Source: Exophiala sp. HKRS030 (Eukaryota; Ascomycota; Eurotiomycetes; Chaetothyriales; Herpotrichiellaceae). Taken from it: a DNA stretch of 64,000 bases. A program made the position numbers and the translations under genes. Positions 48,754-58,184 of this stretch are shown in pieces. Numbering within the stretch: position 1 is the first letter of the stretch; each line of letters starts with the position of its first letter. The notes below the pieces were generated by a model. That model was given only the letters and a program-made list of their open reading frames with translations, made no database searches and was not told where the DNA came from. The stretch is taken from NCBI GenBank assembly GCA_023897205.1, contig JAHWDD010000007.1, forward strand, positions 3,224,001 through 3,288,000, in the 5' to 3' direction.

Positions 48754-50643
48754 ATGGCTCCACCAGTCACCGACTTCGCCGTCAAGGAGAAGTATACCTA
48801 TCTCAATGGACTAGGGAACTATCACTCGTAAGATAAAAACTCTGTCCATACCTATCCCTGACCTCAGCCCTTCTTCCTCACAACGAAGTCAGTTACTAAC
48901 CAGAGCCTCACCCTGGCGTGACCAGATCAGAAGCATTCCCCGGCGCCAATCCGCTGGTCAACAACACACCACAGAAACCCGCCTACGGGCTTCGAACGGA
49001 GCGTATAAGCGGGAGTTCATTCACTGCGCCACGAGACGTCAATTTGCAGACCTGGCTCTACCGAACGACATCGTCACTCGACCATGATGGCTTCGCTCCG
49101 TATTCCAACCATTCCAACGAGGACAACGACAACGACAACGACGAACAGACATCAACTCCACAACCAGCATCACCAACACCGACATTCCTCTCGCCAAACT
49201 CATACCTCTGGCCAACCTTCCCACCTCCCAGCGCGACCCTCAAACCCATAGTTAGAAACGACTGGCTTTCTCAACGCCTACTCGCACGCAACGGCGACCC
49301 AGCCACGAAAACAGGGCTCGCGATCTGGATCTTCTCGATATCCGAGCCGATGCGGCCCAACACGGCCTTCTCGTCTCTCGACGGCGATGCGCTGATCATC
49401 CCCCAATCCGGCGCGCTCGACATCCAGACCGAGCTGGGCTGGCTTCTGGTGCGCCAGAACGAGATCTGTGTGATCCCAAGAGGGATCAGGTATCGCGTCG
49501 GTCTGGTCGCCGATGCGCCTGTCTGTCGTGGCTATGTTTGCGAGTTGTTCCAGGGCCATTTCCAGCTTCCTAATCTCGGCCCTGTCGGGTCTACGGGCCT
49601 GGCGAATGTGCGTGACTTTCAGGTTCCGGTGGCGTGGTATGATGGGGGTGTGGTCGATGGTGTCGCTAGACCGTCTTTCCCATCCTCAACATCGTCATCG
49701 TCATCATCCTCTCCTCCAGAGAAATACACCATCATATCCCGCCAAGCCAACCGTCTCTGGCGCACAACACAGACCCACACACCGTTCGACGTCGCCGCCT
49801 GGCACGGCACCAACTACCCCTTCAAATACGACCTCGCGCGCTTCTGCGTTTTGGGAAACGTGTTGTTCGACGAACACGATCCCAGTCTGTACACGGTGCT
49901 GACGGCGCCGTCGGTCGTGGACTTTGCTATCATCCCGCCCCGTTGGCAAGTTGCCCAGGATACGTTCTGGTTGCCGTATTATCATCGTAATACCATGAGT
50001 GAGTTCTATGCGCCGGTGGTCACTTGTCAGGAGAGAGCGCATCCGTTGAATGCTGGTGGTGGTGATGATGATGGAAAGGAGTTTCGTCCGTTCATGGCCG
50101 GCTTGAATGGTTCTATGGTCACGCATGGTATGTGTTCGTTGTTGATATGGGTTTTTTTCATCGGGATCTGTTTGATTTTGCATTGATGATTTGACTTCCT
50201 TCCCCTTCCCTTCCTCACACCCTGCTGATAGCTGCCCTCTCACACGCTCTCCCCTGATTTGTACCCTCATCACCTACTCTGTATATATCTCCCCAAACTC
50301 ATCCACTTTCCTCAAATCCTTCATTCTTCCTGATCAACATATCTCCACACACCCCTCCCATCTACTTCTCACCCATACCCACTCACATTTCATCGCACTA
50401 GGTCCCGCCGAACCAGACTTCAAGCACGTCAGCACCATGGCGCTAAACCCGACCAAATTGATGACGGATGGTATCACGCTGGTCTTGCTCGAGACAGAAG
50501 TTCCGCTGTTGCTGAGTGATTGGGCTGTGGAGGCCGCTGTCATGAATGGGAAAAGAGGGGATTTGAGTAAGAAGGATAACAGGGATAACAAGGATAAGAA
50601 GATTGTAGGTAAGGGGTTGGTGGGAAGGGAGTCGAAGATTTAG
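48754..50643 (+). CDS. hmgA: Homogentisate 1,2-dioxygenase with low-complexity insertions
   Basis: Exons 48754-48827, 48926-50127 and 50402-50643 give 506 codons (505 residues; typical enzymes have about 440-450). Recognisable blocks: YLNGLGNYHSSEAFPGA, NTPQKPAYGLRTERISGSSF and FTAPRDVN at the start, WHGTNYPFKYDL with the catalytic-type His (about 318), and the iron ligands His378 and Glu384 (YYHRNTMSEF) and His425 (THGPAEPDF, split by the last intron). The enzyme opens homogentisate to maleylacetoacetate in Phe/Tyr breakdown. Two inserts are odd: an Asn/Asp-rich then Pro/Thr-rich stretch (about residues 88-115) and a poly-Ser stretch (about residues 255-285). The C-terminus ends in a Lys/Asp-rich tail. 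The extra length suggests a divergent copy; all metal ligands are kept. Confidence 0.93.
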
Positions 50644-51193
50644 GTGTTATTGATACACTCGATGTCAACGGAGCTGGAGATGAAAGGTTGGAAGGAAGGA
50701 CGCGGCGGAAGATATACTGATGTTGGAGTGGAAATGTGCGAGACTTGCGGTGTTTGACGAACGAACAATTCGTGGGAAGTGGAACATGGGGTACGTGATC
50801 CAGAAAATTCGGAATGAAGTGGAAATATACCGGCGATTTCTTATGGACGATATCAGACGAATTTGGCGTTGGTGTGTTATCGATAGCAAACGCTGGTAGG
50901 ACAGTGCATATACACATAATACTTGGACGATCAGTCTGGAAGGTCCAAGTTTGATCTTGAACGTTGCTATAGATCTCTTGGGGTCAAGAGACAAGCTACA
51001 ACGATACCTGACGAGGACCACTTTTATACGCAATGAGGCCAATCTATCCTCATAGTTTAAACTACTCTTATACGACGAAGGTGCCCTCCTTTACTTTTAG
51101 AGTGCGAGACGCACTTCATACACACATCCGCTCCCATTCATTCTCCTCAAACTCAAATCCCAGTGACCTCTCAGGGATCCACGAGTCCAGCAC
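50644..51193. other. Convergent 3' region between hmgA and the MRJP gene
   Basis: About 550 bases with no recognisable gene; both terminators must lie here. Confidence 0.5.
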
Positions 51194-52521
51194 TCAAGCA
51201 TGATCAATCGGACTAGGCCCCACACCAATATCCAGTGTAAATCATACAACGGCAACTCCAACTTATTCGTGCCATTATTAAACGGAATGCCCCTACTCAA
51301 CTGGGCCGCCGGCAACCACAGCTTCCCACTCGCATCGATCCACAGCAGACGATCATCCTGGACCAACGTGGTCCTCGTGCCGTTGGGGCGATCTTCTCAA
51401 TCGCCAACCGATCCGTGTCTGAGGAATAGATGTTCCCCAGTGCATCGATGGCGGTGCCGCCCGTTGACGGCGTCAGTGCGAATGGCTCCACGTACTGGCC
51501 GAGCACGGCGTTGGTGTTGAGTGACGAGTTGTAGAATGCTTGGTCTAGCCATTGCGTTTCGATCCGTGCAAGACCCCCGTTTGCTGGTTGGTAGTAGTAG
51601 TATTGCCCGTTCGGTGACACTTCGTGGTGGTCTGCGTACACGTATAGGAAGTCGCCGTCGGGCCCGCGCACCAGTGTGCCTTCGGCGGACACGGGGAAGT
51701 CCCGCCGTGTAGAGAGGTCGTCGTCTGTGCGAGGAGTGAGGAGTTAGTTGTGGGTTGGCGGGTGGTCTTGTTTTGGCGGGGAGGGGTGTCGTTGGCAAGG
51801 TGCACAAGGCCAGCGCTTCGGCTGGGATGATAGCATGCATAGAGATGAGGAGAAGATTCATGATGCTGGGGCATGGATAGAACGAGAACAGCATAGGTGG
51901 AGGGAAACTCTGCAAGGATAAGCCAGGGGTTGAACACTCACCAAGCACTCGAACAGCAACACCAGTGTCAAGATCGAGAACAATAATCCCCGGCGACCCA
52001 GCATCAGTCAAATAGGCCTTATTCGACAGAGGATTAAACCGAACATCATCAAGCAAACTATTCACCCTCGTAGCATTACCCACCAGATACACACGCTGGA
52101 CCTCATTGGTAGTCAAATTGAACTGGACGAGTTTCGGACCATCAGGAAGAATCACAGGGGCGCCAAAACTCGGTGATCCAACATCAACAAGCCACAGCGC
52201 ACCGTCGGGCCCGATACGTTGCGAATTCGTACGGATCAGGTGCGTGGTGGGGTCTTTGTCTTCGGTAAAGGAATTCCATTCCTCGTTGGGTATTGGGCTT
52301 GTCGAGTTGTCGTCGGCGAAGTATTCGACCACTTGGGGTCCGCTGGACCCATCGACCCGTGCGTACAGTAGGAAGATGCGCCCGTCGGGCGTGGTGCTGA
52401 CGCCGTTGACTGGTACGTCGAGAGTGATGGCGATTTCGATTTCTGGCTGGCTTTGTGTGATGGCTGGGGTGATGAGGGTGGATGCCAGCACTACTGCGGT
52501 GAGGAGGGGTTTGGACAACAT
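51194..52521 (-). CDS. Secreted MRJP/yellow-family protein, two apparent one-base frame breaks
   Basis: Exon 1 is 51942-52521 and exon 2 is 51194-51724, with a 217-base GTGAGT..CAG intron. A signal peptide (about residues 1-23, ending AITQSQ) precedes a beta-propeller of the major royal jelly/yellow family: DGRIFLLYAR, GALWLVDVG, AYLTDAG, GNIYSSDTDR, GKLWLPAAQLSRGIPFNNGT and the C-terminal DIGVGPSPIDHA then stop. The frame changes at GGGG 51385-51388 (before NGTRTTLVQDD) and at AAA 51239-51241 (before TLDIGVGP). One more base at each closes a single frame of 371 codons ending at TGA 51194-51196. Fungal members are secreted, lactonase-like, and of unknown substrate. It lies next to hmgA, tail to tail. 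Confidence 0.82.
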
Positions 52522-52565
52522 GGTGTGTATACCTGTGGGATAGTAGGTTGATGCATTCAAAGCGC

Positions 52566-52808
52566 CTACTGGGATGTTTCGCTCAATAGTAATCCGAGTC
52601 CGTCGTGCATGGACTTCGAAGCCATGATGATGGGATGATCGTAGACATCTTGTAGACACAAGTCGACCCCCTCTCCATGTATGCGTCCATGAGGCACGTC
52701 ATGAGCGCTAAATCGTCGTGCAAGGTGGACTGATCGGCAGCGGAGCAATAGGATGCAGAGTGTGAGGTTGTGAGCCTTAGACTTACCTTGTAGAGACGCG
52801 GGATACAT
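52566..52808 (-). CDS. Possible 61-residue spliced ORF or remnant upstream of the MRJP gene
   Basis: ATG at 52808, a GTAAGT donor after 52787, a CAG acceptor before 52729 and a TAG at 52566-52568 give 62 codons. The second exon (VHLARRFSAHDVPHGRIHGE..DVYDHPIIMASKSMHDGL) looks like real protein rather than random translation, but I do not recognise the family; it resembles the C-terminal end of something larger. A TATA-like CTATATATC lies at 52875-52883 on this strand. It may be a small gene, the tail of a lost gene, or spliced 5' leader of the MRJP gene. Confidence 0.3.
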   Translation of the reverse strand: MYPASLQGKSKAHNLTLCILLLRCRSVHLARRFSAHDVPHGRIHGEGVDLCLQDVYDHPIIMASKSMHDGLGLLLSETSQ

Positions 52809-52874
52809 GATCTTGCATGATGATGTAGTATGAAGCTATCAAAGAGGGGAAAGCGTAGCACGAATGGATCCTGG

Positions 52875-52883
52875 GATATATAG
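52875..52883 (-). promoter_or_regulatory. TATA-like element
   Basis: CTATATATC on the minus strand, 67 bases before the ATG at 52808 and about 350 before the MRJP ATG. It is the only good TATA candidate upstream of either. Confidence 0.4.
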
Positions 52884-54785
52884 TGGCATGAGGGGTATAA
52901 CTGGACGAAAGATGCTTAGTTTTAAATCTAGAAGCATTCAGGAATCTATTCGGTGACTGGCTGGCCCGGATGAATATGGAGAGCTACAGGATCAAGGCAA
53001 CCAAAGAGCATAAACGCTGACCCCCTCTATGAGCTCTCGAGAGATCCAGAAGCTTGCTCTTTTTCAAAAGTACTGCCAAGATGGAGCTTGTGAGATTCGT
53101 TTGCGGAGTCGACAAGATTCTCCGCCAAACAAGGGACCTATGTCAAGTTGTATATGTGAAGGTCACCGGTCAACTGACTAGGCTCTAAACAGTTCAGCAT
53201 TCAAATACCGAGATATCCTTCTGCAACCTCTCAAGACCTTCGTGTCGGGTTCAGCGGGCTTACCCATATACTGGTTTCGGTCATGGACTGCCTTGCTCAT
53301 GCACGAATGCTAGAGGTAAATTGCTGCTTGATCACTTGGCATCCTGTAGCATTCGGCTATGGATGGCGACACTATATCTTTAGAATAATCGCGATCCCGC
53401 AAATGGTTCAGTATGCTGACCAGCGACCACTTCCGTCACGCCGAGGTATACTATAAAGGTACTAATTCCTCCTCCTCACCAAATACCATCAAGCTCCACC
53501 CTTGTCCCCAGAGAAGTAGATGGAATTCCCGTCTGCCCAGAACAGCTCCATTGCGCGAGTTTCATTGAAACGTGGAACCAAAACACGAGCCGCCATGCTC
53601 AAATGATGACATCCAACCAAGCAGCCAAGCTATCCATGCAGGAACATTGCCGTAAGGTGAGCTACGGCACAATAGTCTGGGGAGATATCTTCAACCCCGC
53701 AAACTTGTCCAGGGAGAGTATTGGAATTGCTGAGTAAGAGGTGAGGATTCTTTCACTGCAAGCGGATGTTGTTCCACTAAGCTAAGATCCGGCCGTGTGT
53801 TGAGGCGCTGCTCGACCGAATTCTGATGCCAGCAGATTTCTGGTGCGCTTACTGTCGGAAAGTAGCACTCGATCATCAGAGACCTCGATGTCTTCATGCT
53901 TGGAGGTTTCCATGTCATCTTTGTTGCGCACCTCTCAACCCGGAGTGTATGGCGTAGTTGGGTTACGAACAGGACGACTCGCTTACGTCTAGAACTGGAT
54001 GGACCGACAATGGCATCACGCGAGCATCGCCTCGGTATGCCAATTCTGACGTTATTGCACATCCTCTCACGATCTTGGTAGCCCTCGGAGGAGAACGACC
54101 ATTCATGATTGGATGAAGAGCGCCTTCACTGCCAGTGTTCTGCCACACCCATTAGTCTCGACTAGAACAGCGACCTAAGGAAGAAGCCAAAACGTAGGAC
54201 ACTAATCTTTCGGCCATCACCAAATTCCCATCACCTCAATAACAGACAATGTCTCAACAATCCCTCCTGAATTCACCTTCCAACAGGACGACATGGTGCA
54301 ATGGCCAGCACGTTCTCGACATGTCACAGAGCCTCCCTAGAGCCCCCTCAGTGAAGGGCCAGATCCGGTTTGTGCCACATCTGCTCTTAGCACACCGACG
54401 CGGCAAGGGAGCTTGAACTGTCGTAGAGAGAGATCTCGGTTCGAATCTGAGTATCGTCAGTCACTTTTCTTTTTGGGCATTTGTTTCTTTGTTTGTCTGT
54501 GAAGGGTGTATGTTATATAGTGCGTTGTGAAGACAGAGATGTGCCGTTGCGTCGCGTATTTCGGGTATGGCAGTACCTATGTCGAAGATGTAAGTGTGAT
54601 GCGGAATATCTCTGCAAGTAGCGAGGCGTCGCGTAAAAGGACACTTCGGAGTGAGACTGGTCATCACTTCAGATGGTTGTGTCATGCACATCAGTAGAAA
54701 TCGAACGGATTTGATGAACTTTTCATGAAACTTCTCCGGGATATCAACAGTCACATTCTTTGCCAACACAGTCACTCATCTCAAC
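52884..54785. other. Intergenic region before the methyltransferase 3' end
   Basis: About 1.9 kb with no recognisable gene. A tRNA B-box-like stretch (CTCGGTTCGAATCTGAG, 54434-54450) stands alone. The minus frame 53691-54062 has no domain. Confidence 0.5.
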
Positions 54786-55634
54786 TCACTTCCTTGCAAT
54801 AATCTCACCGTGCACATTGACATACCAAGCCTGATCATCATCCGCCCACTTCCGAAAATCAGCAATGATAGCATCAATCTCGTCCTGCGAGGCAACATCG
54901 CCATTCTCCAGCCAGCTAGCACCAATCTCAGTCTCAAGCCGACCAATATGCACGCCCGCCCACCACCTCGCTTCGTCGGCAACATGACAGGTGGTTCCTG
55001 CATCGACGAGCATCTTGGTCCGGTCAAACCCTGCCTCTGCCGCCCAAGCATGCAGTCTACGGCCAGAGCCAGACCCTGTTGCTCCACTGGCGCGCATCCG
55101 CTGGCTCATCGTCTCGGTGTACTTCTGCAGCCCTGGCAGCGAAGGGTGCCACGTCATATGGTCGTACTCACGTGATGCTAGGATCCCGCCGGGCTTGAGG
55201 ATGCGGAATGCCTCCTTCATCACGCCGACAGGGTCAGGGATGTGACAGAGCGTTTGGTGCGTGTACACCACATCGACCGTGTTATCGTCGAAGGGCAGAC
55301 GAGCGGTGATATCGCCGACAAGGAACTCGAGGTTTGCAAAAGTCGTAGACGGAGCCGAGCTTCTTGCCAGCGCAATCACCGTGTCTGATGCATCGACTCC
55401 AATCACCTTGCCATTAGGAACCAAGCCACAGAAACCCTGCGTGATAGTGCCAGGCCCGCAGCCGAGATCAACGATTGTGAACGACGGTTGGATATGGGGG
55501 ACCAGGAACAACGCTGAGTTTTGCACCGTCCGGCTCTGGTGCGAAGCCACCGCGCTGGCTGAGTGGCCTTGTGAATAGGTTGGCAACGATCGTTGCGTGA
55601 CCTGAGAGTTTGGCTTATGTCCGACAGATGCCAT
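54786..55634 (-). CDS. Class I SAM-dependent methyltransferase (UbiE/Coq5-like fold)
   Basis: A single exon of 282 residues. Motif I is IVDLGCGPGTITQGF (about residues 53-68), followed by the acidic strand GKVIGVDAS, the GDITARLPF segment and the post-motif DVVYTHQTLCHIPDPVGVMKEAF, with ILKPGGILASREYDH after it. These are the hallmarks of small-molecule methyltransferases of the Methyltransf_11/25 type. The C-terminal part has an acidic helix ending in an Ala/Asp/Trp-rich stretch. The substrate is unknown. There is no signal peptide. No clustered biosynthetic gene is adjacent, so a secondary-metabolite role is not supported. The start is the first ATG of the frame. Confidence 0.88.
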   Translation of the reverse strand: MASVGHKPNSQVTQRSLPTYSQGHSASAVASHQSRTVQNSALFLVPHIQPSFTIVDLGCGPGTITQGFCGLVPNGKVIGVDASDTVIALARSSAPSTTFANLEFLVGDITARLPFDDNTVDVVYTHQTLCHIPDPVGVMKEAFRILKPGGILASREYDHMTWHPSLPGLQKYTETMSQRMRASGATGSGSGRRLHAWAAEAGFDRTKMLVDAGTTCHVADEARWWAGVHIGRLETEIGASWLENGDVASQDEIDAIIADFRKWADDDQAWYVNVHGEIIARK

Positions 55635-57036
55635 GATAAGTGATCTCGGATTCGGTAGCAGCCTTGTATGATTACTTCATAGGCTGTATGCGCCTCTCAA
55701 TGGTAGGTCCTACAGTGTTATGACACGCCGCAGGACTAGATGATGGTTTGAGTAGTCAGCTAGGCGGCAGGCAGGTCTGGCTGATCAGGGGGCGGGCGCC
55801 AAGTAGTCAGTGGGTTGGTTCCCAAAGTCTTGGTTTCGTCTTTTGTTTGGAGGCTTGGAGCTGTCGGAATTTCGGTGAGGCTGAAGGCGTACGCCACTGA
55901 TTTTAAAAAAAGTGCCCGCCGCTTGGTATCGCTCAACACCACAAATCGAAGCAGCGTGCAATGGTCGAAGTGTCAGAGAAAATGGCGAGCTGGTGCGATT
56001 GACCTGTGCTGTACACTCAAATATACCAAAATCACGAACGAAAGCAGTGGTGGGGAATGTGATGACTCGAACTTTCTGCCGACTTTGCCGAAGCGGAAGT
56101 TTAGAACCACGTGTTTTCCAGCCTTTGGAAGTTAAGATGATAGCTCATACAATCAATACAACAAGACATTGAGGTCACCCTAGTTGGATCTTGATGATCC
56201 TTCGCAATTCTCGAGCCAGGATTCTCCAAGATTCCAAAATGTAAGATTTTAGCGTGGCTTGCGCAATGCAGGAAACAGGGTTCGTCCCTTGCTTATGGGT
56301 AAGATAATCAGATTCAGAACACCAGGGATCGATAAGAACCAGGAGTCTGGCTGGCCTGCAAGCCACAACGATTTTTGAGGCGTTTGGACCCCAAAACTTT
56401 GTTTCAATGACATTTTTTTATTAATATTTCCAGAGACATGACAGTGGTCTGGAGTTTCGCTCGAGCCATGCACAAGTCAAAGGTACATTTGAACCCTTTG
56501 CTGTCATACTCGTGCCATGGCTATGATGCCACGATCGGACCACCTGTCAACTTGTCACCCATGCGAAATGAAGCATAGTGTTAAAACCGAAGCTTGAGAG
56601 AAGATAAGAAATACATGGTCAACTGTGACAGTGGTCAGAGAACATCGATACGCTCACTTTGGAAGATAACAACATCATTAGTGGAGTCCTTACTTGAAAG
56701 TATTCTATATACCATGGCAGTACTTGAGGATGGATGGATAATTCAAGCCATGTAAGCATGACGACCTTGGATTGAACGAGGCCTTGAGGTTTCCGCCTTC
56801 ACGAGTCCATCAAATCAGGTTCAAGGCCAGATGATCAGATTTCAAGAAAAGTCGTTGATCATTCTTTTGGATGTGCCGTAATATGTCGAAAATTCAATAC
56901 ATGAAGTAGAGTCCCCCCAAAATCCTAATGCCCTATGTGCCCGATATGCTGCATGCTTCTCTGTCCCAAGATGACATTAAGCTATCAATCTTCCTTCAAT
57001 CTATGACCACATCATTGATCGTCCCTGTTCAGAATT
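55635..57036. other. Intergenic region between methyltransferase and NTF2-like gene 2
   Basis: About 1.4 kb with no recognisable gene. Frames of 60-106 codons at 55815-56135 look like random translation. Confidence 0.5.
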
Positions 57037-58184
57037 TCAATGAATCATCTGACGAGCTTTGAGTGCATTGGAACCAGAGTCCGTAGGTGTGGTTATCGCG
57101 CATTGACGGCCAAAAGATTGGAGCCAGGCACCATTGTCGAACTCGGCATAGTTCTTGATGAACTTGCCATCGTCACCGACAATAAATTGGTTGATACCAA
57201 TAACGGGAAGGGCAGTAGACTTGATAACCCATCTCCAAGTGATAGTGTTGCAGGTATACCATACGTTCAAGGTCTGAACTTTGACTTCGGGTTGTAGGAC
57301 ACCCTGTCCGTAATCAAAAGCGGCCTTGGAGGGGAAGGTCACGGTGCCGAGCTAAAGAGGGTCAGTTGAAGTATTCGGGCATAACTCAATCAGCTCTGAC
57401 TTACAGGGAAACCAGCCATGAAGTTGATCGAGTCAGAAATGTCAACAAAGTTCTCGTTGAGTGTAGCCGCAGAAACATCTCGCTTGTAACCGCGTCCAGC
57501 AGGAATGAAGCTACCATTGGCCGGCACATAGTCGGTGTATTCGAGGAGAATGATGAAGTTATCGACTAACTTGCTTGCTGCGGCTTCGTCGGCAATAACG
57601 CACTTGCTGGGAGTGCTAGTTGTCGTGGCCGCAGTGGTAGTTGTCGGGCCAGCCTTGCCGGGTGTGGTGGTAGCTGTGATCGTGATGGTCTTAGTAACAA
57701 CAGATCCAGCAGCACTGCCAGAGACAGTCTTTGTGACCGTAGCAGCAGCAGGACAAGTGGTGCCAGAGACAACAACACCATTAGTCGGCTTCACGTAGAC
57801 GGTCTTGGTTGTTGTTGTAGGAGCAACAGTGGTGGTCTTGACTTCGGTGTAGCCATATACTGAGCAGGCACTTGTGTAGTGAGCAACGTCGCAGGCACTG
57901 GCATAGTTGGGAACCTCATTGGGGCAAACAGTGACAGATACACCACGTTTCCAGCCATTCTTGCTTCCTTCGCCGGTGATAGTAACGGTCTCGGTGATAG
58001 CGGGAGGGGTGACAGTGGTGGCTAAGAAGCTTTTGCAGTGCCCAGCGCGAAGGGCGTCGTCACCGAGGGCAGCTTTGCCAGTAACAGCTGCAAGGCAGGC
58101 ATCATCGACTGGAGCAGCACCGGGAGCGGCGAAGACACCGCTGACTAATGCAGCCAGCGGCAAGGCAACGGATAGGTATTGCAT
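57037..58184 (-). CDS. Secreted NTF2-like fungal protein (paralogue 2)
   Basis: Exons 57405-58184 and 57037-57351 with a 53-base GTAAGT..TAG intron give 364 residues. A signal peptide (about residues 1-19, LPLAALVSGVFAA) is followed by a Cys-containing region (CDVAHYTSACSVYGY), a long Thr/Val-rich linker (TTTTKTVYVKPT, TKTITITATTT) that is probably O-glycosylated, and a C-terminal NTF2-like domain: KLVDNFIILLEYTDY, NFVDISDSINFMAGFP, then LGTVTFPSKAAFDYGQGV, LNVWYTCNTITWRWV and KNYAEFDNGAWL. Function is unknown. The intron sits at the same codon boundary (before the LG of LG-x-x-TF) as in the gene at 22316. No frame damage. Confidence 0.88.

Noticed and set aside
54434..54450. CTCGGTTCGAATCTGAG, a good tRNA T-arm/B-box
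   Set aside because: No matching acceptor stem, D-arm or A-box could be placed upstream at the right distance on either strand; at most a tRNA fragment.
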